Source of the DNA: Roseicyclus marinus
Lineage (GTDB): Bacteria; Pseudomonadota; Alphaproteobacteria; Rhodobacterales; Rhodobacteraceae
Assembly: GCF_036322625.1 (NCBI RefSeq)
Contig: NZ_AP027266.1
Location: forward strand, 1,801,001 to 1,865,000
Direction: 5' to 3'
DNA length: 64,000 nt
The position numbers and the translations under genes were made by a program. This document shows positions 17,354 to 25,395 of this stretch, piece by piece. The first letter of the stretch is position 1. Each line of letters begins with the position of its first letter. The notes below the pieces were generated by a model. It did not search any database, was not told the origin of the DNA, and was given only the letters and a program-made list of their open reading frames with translations.

Positions 17354-17938
17354 ATGCTGACCCTCGTGACCCGAACGGCGCGCCTGATGGCGCTTCTGGG
17401 TGGCCTTGTGCTCTCGGCCCTTGTCGCGCTCACCTGCGCCAGCATCCTTGGCCGGGGTCTCGACCAGCTGGGCCATTGGGAGACGCTCGCGGCTGCGGCC
17501 CCCGCCCTTGCCGCATGGCTCACGGGCTTCGGCCCCGTGCGCGGCGATTACGAACTGGTCGAGGCGGGCATCGCCTTCGCCGTCTTCGCGTTCTTGCCGA
17601 TCTGCCAGCTGATGGCGGCCCATGCCACGGTCGATGTCTTCACCGGCCTCATGCCCGCCCGCGTGAACCGCTTTCTCACCGCATTTTGGGAAATCGTCCT
17701 CGCGCTTGTCGTCATCGTGATCGGCTGGCGGCTTTACGCGGGCTTTCTCGAGAAACTCGACAACGGCCAGACCAGTTTCCTTTTGCAATTCCCGATCTGG
17801 TGGGCCTATGGCGCAAGCCTTGTCGCGGCCATCGTGGCGGGCCTTGTGGGGCTTTACTGCGCCGCCGCGCGGGTGGCCGAGGGGCTGACGGGCCGCTCCC
17901 ATCTGCCCGGCTCCGAAGCCGAAGGATCGGGGCATTGA
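17354..17938 (+). CDS. dctQ: TRAP transporter small permease DctQ
   Basis: A 194-residue inner-membrane protein with four hydrophobic segments (about 14-34, 66-86, 108-128 and 148-168), as usual for DctQ. The motif GWRLYAGFLEKLDNGQTSFLLQ matches the family. The ATG at 17354 gives the normal N-terminus; a longer in-frame start at 17279 would add a non-hydrophobic tail overlapping the hairpin. The stop overlaps the TTG start of dctM (TTGA), so the two membrane subunits are coupled. Confidence 0.88.
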   Translation: MLTLVTRTARLMALLGGLVLSALVALTCASILGRGLDQLGHWETLAAAAPALAAWLTGFGPVRGDYELVEAGIAFAVFAFLPICQLMAAHATVDVFTGLMPARVNRFLTAFWEIVLALVVIVIGWRLYAGFLEKLDNGQTSFLLQFPIWWAYGASLVAAIVAGLVGLYCAAARVAEGLTGRSHLPGSEAEGSGH

Positions 17939-19428
17939 GCGCGCTCGCCCTTGGTTTCTGGTCCTTCCCGGTGCTTCTAGCGCTGATCTTCCTGCGCGCG
18001 CCCATCGGGGCGGCCATGTTCACCGTGGGCCTCGGCGGGCTCTGGCTTGCCACGGGCAGCCCGACCATGGGCCTCAACCTGCTCAAGGCCGAAAGCTATT
18101 CGACCTTTTCCAGCTACTCGCTCTCGATCATCCCCATGTTCCTCCTGATGGGGCAATTCGCAACCCTCTCGGGCATGTCGAGCGCGCTCTTCAAGGCGGC
18201 CGAAGGCTGGCTCGGCCACCGCAAGGGCGGCGTCGCCATGGCATCCGTGGGCGCTTGCGCGGGCTTTGGCGCGATCTGCGGATCTTCGCTTGCGACCGCG
18301 GCCACGATGAGCCGCGTGGCGCTCCCCGAACTGCGCCGCTACGGCTATTCGGGCGGCTTTTCCACCGCGACACTGGCCGCAGGCGGCACGCTCGGCATCC
18401 TGATCCCGCCCTCCGTCATCCTCGTGATCTACGCCATCCTGACCGAACAGAACATCGCAAGCCTGTTTCTCGCGGCCTTCGTTCCCGGCATTCTGGCGGC
18501 CATCGGCTACATGATCGTCATCGCCATCTATGTCCGCCTCAACCCCGACAGCGCGGGCCTGCGCGAGCGCGTCCCCTATTCCGAAAGGTTCAAGGCGCTG
18601 GCCGAGATCTGGCCGGTCATCCTCGTCTTCGGCCTTGTCGTGGGGGGCATCTACGCGGGCTGGTTCACACCGACCGAAGGGGCCGCCGTGGGCGCGGCCG
18701 GCACAGGCCTTCTGGCGCTTCTCAAGGGCAACATGACCTGGGCGCTCTTCAAGGAAAGCGTGATCACCACGGCCATATCCTCGGCCATGATCTTCTTCAT
18801 CGTGCTGGGCGCGAAACTCTACAATTCCTTCCTCGCGCTCACCCAGATGCCGCAGGAATTGTCGATGTGGGTCGTGGGACAGGGGTTCGCCCCCCTGACC
18901 GTGCTGATCCTGATCCTTGTCTTCTACCTGATCATGGGCTGCCTGATGGACAGCCTGTCGATGATCCTCCTGACCATCCCGATCTTCTGGCCGGTCATGG
19001 CGCAGATGGATTTCGGCCTGATCTCGCTCCTAGACATGCAGGCGGCGCGCTTGGCCGAAGGGATCGCCGACGGCATCGCCATGGCCCCCGACCTGCTGGC
19101 ACAGGCACAGGCGAAACTGGCCGAAGGCGTGGCGCTCACCCGCGACGAATTCCGCGCCCTCGGCCTGCGCCCGGTGACCGAGGCCATGCATGCCGATTTC
19201 AACCAGACGCTCACCGCGATCTGGTTCGGCATCCTGGTCCTGATCGTGGTCGAGGTGGGGTTGATCACGCCGCCCGTGGGCATGAACCTGTTCATCATCA
19301 ACGCGATGGACAAATCCACGCCCATGACCGCGACCTACAGGGCGGTTCTGTGGTTCGTCACCTCCGACGTGATCCGGGTGGCCGTGCTCGTGGCCTTCCC
19401 CTCGATCACGCTGTTCCTTTTGCGCTAA
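17935..19428 (+). CDS. dctM: TRAP transporter large permease DctM
   Basis: A 497-residue membrane protein of the DctM family with about a dozen hydrophobic segments. The well-known motif GAICGSSLATAATMSRVALPELRRYGY lies near 112-138 (quoted here in part), followed by GTLGILIPPSVILVIYAI and ITPPVGMNLFIINA. The start is a TTG at 17935 overlapping the dctQ stop; there is no ATG in frame nearby that keeps the first membrane helix. A hydrophilic insert around residues 355-410 lies between late helices. The stop codon interlocks with that of the convergent Rieske gene. Confidence 0.9.
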   Translation: MSALALGFWSFPVLLALIFLRAPIGAAMFTVGLGGLWLATGSPTMGLNLLKAESYSTFSSYSLSIIPMFLLMGQFATLSGMSSALFKAAEGWLGHRKGGVAMASVGACAGFGAICGSSLATAATMSRVALPELRRYGYSGGFSTATLAAGGTLGILIPPSVILVIYAILTEQNIASLFLAAFVPGILAAIGYMIVIAIYVRLNPDSAGLRERVPYSERFKALAEIWPVILVFGLVVGGIYAGWFTPTEGAAVGAAGTGLLALLKGNMTWALFKESVITTAISSAMIFFIVLGAKLYNSFLALTQMPQELSMWVVGQGFAPLTVLILILVFYLIMGCLMDSLSMILLTIPIFWPVMAQMDFGLISLLDMQAARLAEGIADGIAMAPDLLAQAQAKLAEGVALTRDEFRALGLRPVTEAMHADFNQTLTAIWFGILVLIVVEVGLITPPVGMNLFIINAMDKSTPMTATYRAVLWFVTSDVIRVAVLVAFPSITLFLLR

Positions 19429-19784
19429 CCGATCACCAGCCAATCGCCCGCGATATGCACCGGCACAGGGTCCAGCGCGCAACCCTGCCCCAGCCCGTCC
19501 AGCCCCTGCCCGGTGCAGGCATCGAATCCCGCATCATGGTTGGAACAGCGCAAGGTCGCGCCATCCGCAGACAGGATATTCCCCGACCGCCAATCCAGCG
19601 GCAGGTATTGGTGCGGACAGGCATTCACATAGGCCCGCACCCCCTCGGCACTGGCCACGAGCAGCACGGGGAACCCGTCCAGATCATGGCTTGCCACACC
19701 CGAAACCGGCACATCCACCGCCCGGCAGATCCGCGCGCCCGCCCCCGGTGCCCCCGGAAAATCGCGCCATGCGTCGTGGTTCAC
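19425..19784 (-). CDS. small Rieske [2Fe-2S] protein
   Basis: A 119-residue soluble Rieske ferredoxin-like protein. The cluster ligands are CPH (Cys56, His58) and CSNH (Cys80, His83), with the usual spacing. Translation starts at a GTG (19784) that overlaps the stop of fumarylacetoacetase by GTGA; no ATG keeps the full domain. It is the third gene of the tyrosine-degradation operon. It may donate electrons to an oxygenase or be an accessory of the pathway; no partner oxygenase is encoded next to it. Cofactor type is clear, the role is not. Confidence 0.85.
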   Translation of the reverse strand: MNHDAWRDFPGAPGAGARICRAVDVPVSGVASHDLDGFPVLLVASAEGVRAYVNACPHQYLPLDWRSGNILSADGATLRCSNHDAGFDACTGQGLDGLGQGCALDPVPVHIAGDWLVIG

Positions 19785-21019
19785 GGCGCCACCGGCGCGG
19801 GCAGGATCACCCCCTCGCACGTCCCGAAGCCCAGGGAATAGCCCCCCTCGCACCAGCCGCGAAACACCACCCCGTCCCCGTCTTGCAGGAAATCGCCCCT
19901 CTTGCCGTTCTCGGTCAGCTCCAAAAGCGACCCGCAACTCTCCGGGATTGGCCCCGAAATCGTGCCCGATCCGATCAGATCGCCCACCTCCATCGCGCAG
20001 CCCGATATCGCGTGATGGGCGACCTGCTGCGCGGCGGAATAATAGAGATGCCGCGCATTCGTCCGCACGATGGTCCGCGCCGCCTGCCCCTCGGGGGCAA
20101 GCGCCACCTCCAGATGCAGGTCGAGGTTCCGATCCTCCCCCTCCGCCAGGTAGGGCAGCAAATCCACCTCCCGCGCGGGCGGGGCGACCCGGAAGGGCTC
20201 CAGCGCCTCGCGCGTCACCACCCATGGGCTGATACTCGTGGCGAAAGCCTTGGATTGAAACGGCCCGAGCGGTTGGTATTCCCAGACCTGCACATCCCGC
20301 GCCGACCAATCGTTGAGCAGGACAAAGCCGAAAATCATTTCCCAGGCCTCGGCCGTAGTCACAGGTTGCCCCATCCCGCTCCCCGTCCCGATCACCGCCC
20401 CCAGTTCCAGCTCGAAATCGAGCCTTTCGCTCGCCCCAAGGCGGGGCAGCACCTCGCCCGCCCCCTTCAGCTGCCCCAAGGGCCGGCGCACAGGTGTGCC
20501 CGACACCACGACCGTCGACGCCCGCCCGTTGTAGCCGATGGGCATGTGCAGCCAATTCGGCGGCAAGGCATTCTCGGGCCCGCGAAACATCGTCCCCACA
20601 TTGGTCGCATGCTCGCGCGAGGCGTAGAAATCCGTGTAGCTGCGCACGAAAATCGGCAGATGCATCACCACATCCGCCTGCGCGACAAGCGGCAGGTCCC
20701 GCCGCCCCCCCTCGGCATCCAGCAGCCCCACCAACGCGCCCCGCACCTTCGACCAGGCCGCAGGCCCCAGCGCCATGAACGGGTTCAACACACCCGCCCC
20801 GAACACACACCGCCCCGGCGCGGGCACGACCAGCCCGCCCTCCTCCAGCGCACTCACGTCAAGGATCATCTCCCCGATGGCCACCCCCACCCGGGCCGCG
20901 CCCCCGCCTTGCGAAAACACGCCCCAGGGCAGGTTCTGGATCGGAAAGGCGCAGCCCGCCGCATTGGCGCTCTCGACCCAGGACCGTCGCGCCGGATCAT
21001 GCGTCTTGTTCAACGTCAC
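19781..21019 (-). CDS. fahA: fumarylacetoacetase
   Basis: Hydrolyses fumarylacetoacetate to fumarate and acetoacetate, the last step of tyrosine and homogentisate breakdown. The 412-residue protein shows the two-domain FAH layout, with the active-site region YTDFYASREHATNVGTMFRG near 127-146. Downstream motifs include FELELGAVIGTG, NDWSARDVQVWEYQPLGPF, SKAFATSISPW and GTISGP. Length matches bacterial FAH. It overlaps hpd by ATGA and is coupled to the Rieske gene. Homogentisate dioxygenase and maleylacetoacetate isomerase are not in this operon and must be elsewhere. Confidence 0.94.
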   Translation of the reverse strand: MTLNKTHDPARRSWVESANAAGCAFPIQNLPWGVFSQGGGAARVGVAIGEMILDVSALEEGGLVVPAPGRCVFGAGVLNPFMALGPAAWSKVRGALVGLLDAEGGRRDLPLVAQADVVMHLPIFVRSYTDFYASREHATNVGTMFRGPENALPPNWLHMPIGYNGRASTVVVSGTPVRRPLGQLKGAGEVLPRLGASERLDFELELGAVIGTGSGMGQPVTTAEAWEMIFGFVLLNDWSARDVQVWEYQPLGPFQSKAFATSISPWVVTREALEPFRVAPPAREVDLLPYLAEGEDRNLDLHLEVALAPEGQAARTIVRTNARHLYYSAAQQVAHHAISGCAMEVGDLIGSGTISGPIPESCGSLLELTENGKRGDFLQDGDGVVFRGWCEGGYSLGFGTCEGVILPAPVAP

Positions 21020-22125
21020 TCGCCCGCCGCCTTCAGCACACCGCGCTCGATTTGGTCGCGCTCGATCGACTCGAACAGCGCCTTGAAATTCCCCTCGCCA
21101 AAGCCGTCATCGCCCTTGCGCTGGATGAATTCGAAAAAGATCGGCCCGATCACGGTCTTGGAGAAGATCTGGAGCAAGATCCGCGTCATCCCCCCGTCCA
21201 CGACCCCCTCGCCATCGATCAGGATACCGTGCTGCATCATCCGCGCGATGGGTTCCTCGTGGCCCTGCACGCGCTTGTGGCTCATCGCGTAATAGGATTT
21301 GGGCGGGGGCGGCATGAATTCGATCCCATTGGCCGCGATCTTGTCGACGCTGGCATAGATGTCGCGCGTGGCCACCGCGATATGCTGGATCCCCTCGCCC
21401 TTGTATTCCCTCAGATATTCCTCGATCTGGCTCGTATCATCGGCGCTTTCGTTGATCGGGATGCGGATCTTGCCACAGGGGCTTGTCAGCGCGCGGGAAT
21501 AGAGGCCCGTCTGCTGCCCCTTGATGTCGAAATACCGGATCTCGCGGAAATTGAACGCCTTGGCGTAGAAATCATACCAGGTGCTCATGTTCCCGCGCTG
21601 CACGTTATGCGTCAGGTGGTCGAGGTAATAGAACCCCGCCCCCTCGGGCCTCGGGTCCGGCTCTCCCAACCAGTCATACTCCGCTGCATAGGGGCTGCCC
21701 GCCTCCCCGTAGGTGTCGACGAAATACAAAAGCGATCCGCCGATGCCCACCACGGCGGGCACATCCAGCGATTTGCCGGGGCCGGAATATTCCTCCGCCC
21801 CATAGTCCAGCGCACATTTCAGCGCGTGGTCTGCATCCACCACCCGCCAGGCCATCGCGGGCGCGCAAGGCCCGTGTTCGGCGACAAAGGCCGCCGCATG
21901 GCCGTCCGGGTCGCGGTTCAGCAGATAGGTGATGTCGCCCTGCCGGTAGAGCGAGATGTCGCGCGACCTGTGCCGCGCCACCTCGACATATCCCATCGCG
22001 GTGAAGAGCTCTTCCAGCTCCTCCGGCTCGGGATGGGCGAATTCGACGAATTCGAACCCGTCCGTGCCTGCGATGTTCAGGGCGTTTATGGTCGCTTTCG
22101 GGGCATCATGGGGAAAAGGTCCCAT
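21016..22125 (-). CDS. hpd: 4-hydroxyphenylpyruvate dioxygenase
   Basis: Converts 4-hydroxyphenylpyruvate to homogentisate with Fe(II) and O2. The 369-residue protein has two glyoxalase-like domains. The iron ligands are His170 (LDHLTHNV), His248 (GIQHIAV) and Glu332 (FFEFIQRKGD), with the spacing seen in characterised bacterial enzymes. The ATG follows GGGAGGACCGC. It heads the hpd-fahA-Rieske operon. A 16-base sequence upstream (22256-22271) recurs just before the tryptophan dioxygenase gene, which suggests shared control. Confidence 0.95.
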   Translation of the reverse strand: MGPFPHDAPKATINALNIAGTDGFEFVEFAHPEPEELEELFTAMGYVEVARHRSRDISLYRQGDITYLLNRDPDGHAAAFVAEHGPCAPAMAWRVVDADHALKCALDYGAEEYSGPGKSLDVPAVVGIGGSLLYFVDTYGEAGSPYAAEYDWLGEPDPRPEGAGFYYLDHLTHNVQRGNMSTWYDFYAKAFNFREIRYFDIKGQQTGLYSRALTSPCGKIRIPINESADDTSQIEEYLREYKGEGIQHIAVATRDIYASVDKIAANGIEFMPPPPKSYYAMSHKRVQGHEEPIARMMQHGILIDGEGVVDGGMTRILLQIFSKTVIGPIFFEFIQRKGDDGFGEGNFKALFESIERDQIERGVLKAAGE

Positions 22126-22255
22126 GCGGTCCTCCCTTGTCTGGCCTGCGTGTACGTGCCCTTCACGCAGCGAAACAATCCCGGCCCGCGGGGGGCAAGG
22201 GTCGGCCCCCTGCCCAGCCCGCTTGTCTCATGCGGGCGCGGCCCCTGTCAATATT

Positions 22256-22271
22256 CGTTGCAAATGCGATG
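22256..22271 (-). promoter_or_regulatory. 16-bp element shared with kynA, upstream of hpd
   Basis: Read in the gene direction this is CATCGCATTTGCAACG, ending 131 bases before the hpd start and beginning just after the COG3800 regulator's stop codon. The same 16 bases in the same orientation lie directly before kynA (31622-31637). The TTTGCAA core resembles sites I recall for ScfR/PccR-type regulators of the adjacent regulator's family. That link is inference. Confidence 0.5.
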
Positions 22272-22277
22272 ACCCTC

Positions 22278-23681
22278 TCAGGCCGAATAGCGCGTGGCCC
22301 CCCGCCGCCGCTCGTCCAGTGGCTCGGCCATGACCAAAGCATGATGGGCGCGCTGATCGCATTGGCTGCGCGGGCAGATCCGGCAATTGATCCCGATCTC
22401 GGTCACGGGCGCGCCGGCGGCGGTCAGCGTATCGGCATAGCCGATGGCCGCCGCATGATCGACCGCACACCCCATGGCGACGGCCAGCCGCACATCTTGC
22501 GTATGGCGTGCGAAACTCGGCCGGTCGACCGTGCGCGAGAACACCATGAACCGGCTCTGGTCGGGCATCTCCACCAATTGCGGCACGATCCGCCCCGGCG
22601 TACGAAACGACATATGCACCTCCAGCCGCGGACAGGCCCCGCCATGTTCGGCCAGGTGGAAATCGGTCGAATTGAACCGCTTCGTGACATTCCCCGCCTT
22701 GTCGATGCGCAGGAAAAAGAACGGAACCCCCTGCGCGCCCCGCCGTTGCAGGGTCGTGGCCCGGTGGCAGGCCTGTTCGAAACTGACCCCGAAGCGTGTG
22801 GCCAGATGGTCGAAATCGTAGCGCGACGCCAGCGCCTCGGCCAAAAACGGGCCATAGGGCATCAACACGGCGGCGGCGAAATAATTCGCCAATTCCACCC
22901 GGCAGCGCGCCCGGTCATGCGCATCGGCCAGACCCGCCTCCGACAGGAGCGCGTCGAAAATATCGCGCTCTTCGATCAATCCCGCCACATGCACCAGCTG
23001 GAACACCCGGTTGGGATGGTCCAGGGCTTCTGATAGAAGAATGAGCCGCCGCCCCTCGTCATATTCCCGCAAGGTGCGCGGCATCTCGGCCACCGGCACC
23101 AATTGCACCCGCAAGCCCAACCGCGCCATCAGCCGCTGCTTGAGGCTCGCATAGACATCATCCGTCGCAGGCGCCGCTCCGTCCCAAAACGCCTCTGCCG
23201 CCTGTTCCAGCGCCGGAAAGTGATTCCTGTTCTTGCGAAAGAAGTCGTGAACCGCCTCCTCGGGCGAGGCTTGCAGCAAGGCCCGCGCCCCGTCGCCCGC
23301 CTCCACCACGCTCATCAACTGGTCGGTCGTGGCCAACCACGACCGATGCAACCGCAGAAAACAGGCCGCCAGATCCGGCGCATGGCTCAGCGCCGCGCGC
23401 ATCTGCGCCAGATCGGGCCGCTCCCCGTCGAACAAGGGATCGGCCAGCGCCGCGCGCAGATCGGCCAGATGCGCGGTATCCTCGTCATCGGCCAGATCGC
23501 GCCAATCGACGCCATAGGTCTCGAACAGCTTCAACAGGACCGGAACCGAAACCGACCTTTCGTTCTTTTCCAACAGGTTGACATAGGATGTCGAAATCCC
23601 CAGCGCCTTGCCCATCTGGGCCTGCGTCTGGCCATGATCGACGCGCAACCGCCGCAGCCTCGGACCGATGAAGGTTTTCAT
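22278..23681 (-). CDS. COG3800/ScfR-type transcriptional regulator (XRE HTH)
   Basis: A 467-residue regulator with an N-terminal XRE helix-turn-helix (RLRRLRVDHGQTQAQMGKAL..STSYVNLLEKNERSVS). A central IrrE/ImmA-like domain has the region RVELANYFAAAVLMPYGPF, and the C-terminal family domain ends in a cysteine cluster (GINCRICPRSQCDQRAHH). This is the short-chain fatty acyl-CoA regulator family (RamB, PccR), whose members sense acyl-CoAs and control acetate, propionate or glyoxylate metabolism. The ATG at 23681 starts the HTH; longer in-frame sequence runs into an AT-rich promoter. It is divergent from the malyl-CoA lyase cluster, which is its most likely target. Confidence 0.85.
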   Translation of the reverse strand: MKTFIGPRLRRLRVDHGQTQAQMGKALGISTSYVNLLEKNERSVSVPVLLKLFETYGVDWRDLADDEDTAHLADLRAALADPLFDGERPDLAQMRAALSHAPDLAACFLRLHRSWLATTDQLMSVVEAGDGARALLQASPEEAVHDFFRKNRNHFPALEQAAEAFWDGAAPATDDVYASLKQRLMARLGLRVQLVPVAEMPRTLREYDEGRRLILLSEALDHPNRVFQLVHVAGLIEERDIFDALLSEAGLADAHDRARCRVELANYFAAAVLMPYGPFLAEALASRYDFDHLATRFGVSFEQACHRATTLQRRGAQGVPFFFLRIDKAGNVTKRFNSTDFHLAEHGGACPRLEVHMSFRTPGRIVPQLVEMPDQSRFMVFSRTVDRPSFARHTQDVRLAVAMGCAVDHAAAIGYADTLTAAGAPVTEIGINCRICPRSQCDQRAHHALVMAEPLDERRRGATRYSA

Positions 23682-23700
23682 GCCGTTGTATACCGTGGAT

Positions 23701-23732
23701 TTTACAAGTTCACGGAAATCATAACATGTAAA
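23701..23732. promoter_or_regulatory. inverted repeat TTTACA-N20-TGTAAA in divergent promoter
   Basis: The AT-rich interval between the ScfR-type regulator (start 23681) and the malyl-CoA lyase cluster (start 23823) contains TTTACA (23701-23706) and TGTAAA (23727-23732). On the regulator strand the inner part reads GTGAACTTGTAAAATCC, which resembles the AACTTTGCAAA-type sites I recall for RamB. It is a candidate autoregulatory operator. AT content is clearly above the neighbourhood. Confidence 0.45.
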
Positions 23733-23822
23733 TTCTCGCATTCACAGCAGGACCCGGAAGCTTTTTGAAACCGGCCGGGCCGAAGGCATGGTCTTCCCAC
23801 ATCCCGCATGGAGGAAGTCCGG

Positions 23823-24293
23823 ATGCCCAGCCGCCAGCGCCACCTTGGCCCGTATGTGACCACCCAGCCAACAGGTCACTGTGCCGAAATCCGCATTTTC
23901 CCCTGCGCCACAGGAACCGCCTGGCAAGCCATCCTCGCCACGGCCCTCACCCCCCGTGACAGGGTTGTGGTGCTGGGCAGCGACGGGGCCGCGCGGGCCT
24001 GGGGCCAGATCGCCCATCAGGCCGGTCTCAGGGTCGAACTGCTCGAAACCCCGACCCCCAAGACCATCGCCCGCCGCATCGGCGCGGATCGTTTCGGAAT
24101 GCTCAAGGCCGTGCTTGTGGTGGCGGACCATGTGGACCCCCATGTGGTGCGCGCAGCCCTCGACACCGCCTTCCACGACGCGCTCCTCCTTGTCGATGCA
24201 AGCAAAGCACCTGCCCCCGATCTGGCCGGGGCCCATGCCGATATCGTCCTGACCGATCCGCGCGCGGGCCTCGCCCGCCTCGCCGCCGAATAA
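23823..24293 (+). CDS. truncated class V aminotransferase-like protein (SgaA-like)
   Basis: A 156-residue protein whose whole length lines up with the middle of serine-glyoxylate aminotransferase. IFPCATGTAWQAILATAL matches the FPASGTGIWESAL-type segment, LKAVLVVADHVDP matches KAVMVVHNETATG, and ALLLVDASKAP matches ALLFVDGVSS. At the expected SQKG segment with the PLP-binding lysine it reads DPRAG (Arg147), and the protein ends nine residues later. It should therefore be catalytically dead as an aminotransferase. The ATG at 23823 follows GAGGAAG by five bases; the ATG at 23808 lies before that site. It precedes malyl-CoA lyase, a glyoxylate enzyme, by 22 bases. Alignment is from memory. Confidence 0.6.
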   Translation: MPSRQRHLGPYVTTQPTGHCAEIRIFPCATGTAWQAILATALTPRDRVVVLGSDGAARAWGQIAHQAGLRVELLETPTPKTIARRIGADRFGMLKAVLVVADHVDPHVVRAALDTAFHDALLLVDASKAPAPDLAGAHADIVLTDPRAGLARLAAE

Positions 24294-24315
24294 CCCCGCT
24301 CCAAGGACCCCGCAC

Positions 24316-25272
24316 ATGTCCCACACGCTCCACCCCCTCCGCCGCCAGCGCCTGCAGCGTTCGGAACTGGCCGTTCCCGCCTCCAACCCCACGATGATCG
24401 ACAAGGCCGCGACCTCCGCCGCCGATTACGTCTTTCTCGACCTCGAAGATGCCGTGGCACCCCCCGAAAAGACGCAGGCCCGCAAGAATGCGATCGAGGC
24501 GCTCAACGACATCGACTGGGCCGGCTTGGGCAAGACCGTCTCGGTCCGCATCAACGGGCTCGACACCCATTACATGTATCGCGACGTGGTCGACGTGATG
24601 GAACAGGCGGGCGACCGGGTCCACACGCTCCTCGTGCCCAAGGTCGGCGTGCCCGCCGATCTCTACATGGTCGAGGCACTGGTCAACCAGATCGAACAGG
24701 GCACTGGCGTTGAAACCCGCGTGGGGATCGAGGCGCTGATCGAAACAGCGCTCGGCATGGCCAATGTGGAGGCCATCGCCCAATTCGGCGGGCGGCTCGA
24801 GGCGCTCCATTTCGGCGTCGCCGATTACGCGGCCTCCATGCGCGCGCGCACCACCAATATCGGCGGGCTCAACCCCGATTACCCCGGCGATCAATGGCAT
24901 GCTTCGATCACGCGCATGGTCATCGCCTGCCGCGCCTATGGCTTGCGCGCCATCGACGGACCTTTCGGCGATTTCTCCGACCCCGACGGCTATGTCGCCG
25001 GTGCCCGCCGCGCCGCCGCCCTTGGCTGCGAGGGCAAATGGGCCATCCACCCCAGCCAGGTCGCCATGGCCAACGAGGTGTTCAGCCCCCCCGAGGCCGA
25101 GGTGACCAAGGCCCGCCGCATCATCGCGGAACTCAAGGCCGCCGAGGCGCAGGGCAAGGGCGCCGCCAGCCTCGACGGCAAGATGATCGACGCCGCCTCC
25201 GAGAAGATGGCGAAAAACGTGATCGACATGGCCGAAGCCATCGCCGCCCGCGCCCCCCTCGCCGCCGAATGA
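24316..25272 (+). CDS. mcl: L-malyl-CoA/beta-methylmalyl-CoA lyase
   Basis: A CitE-family lyase of 318 residues that cleaves malyl-CoA to acetyl-CoA and glyoxylate, and reversibly condenses propionyl-CoA with glyoxylate. Key motifs are VFLDLEDAVAPPEK (Mg-site acidic residues near 37-43), SVRINGLDTHYMYRD, RVGIEALIETALG and FGVADYAASM. The sequence closely follows Rhodobacter Mcl1. It is encoded with malate-CoA ligase and with Meh and Mct homologues, so it could also act as (S)-citramalyl-CoA lyase, as the Chloroflexus enzyme does. That third activity is inferred from context. Confidence 0.93.
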   Translation: MSHTLHPLRRQRLQRSELAVPASNPTMIDKAATSAADYVFLDLEDAVAPPEKTQARKNAIEALNDIDWAGLGKTVSVRINGLDTHYMYRDVVDVMEQAGDRVHTLLVPKVGVPADLYMVEALVNQIEQGTGVETRVGIEALIETALGMANVEAIAQFGGRLEALHFGVADYAASMRARTTNIGGLNPDYPGDQWHASITRMVIACRAYGLRAIDGPFGDFSDPDGYVAGARRAAALGCEGKWAIHPSQVAMANEVFSPPEAEVTKARRIIAELKAAEAQGKGAASLDGKMIDAASEKMAKNVIDMAEAIAARAPLAAE

Positions 25273-25316
25273 CCCGGCCCCGTCCCCCAAACCACCCATC
25301 CCCCGCTGCCCCGTAG

Positions 25317-25335
25317 GGTGGGCAATCTGCCCACC
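25317..25335. repeat. GGTGGGCA hairpin repeat between mcl and mtkA
   Basis: GGTGGGCA-ATC-TGCCCACC forms an 8-bp stem with a 3-base loop in the 123-base spacer. I recall the sequence CGTAGGGTGGGCAA...TGCCCACC as a dispersed repeat in roseobacter genomes, but cannot count copies here. The rest of the spacer is a CCACCC-rich stretch without other recognisable sites. It could modulate mRNA levels between mcl and the ligase genes. Confidence 0.5.
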
Positions 25336-25395
25336 ACCCCCGCCCACCACCCCGGCCCACCCCCGCCAACCACCCGCCCAGAAAGGACCTCGCCC

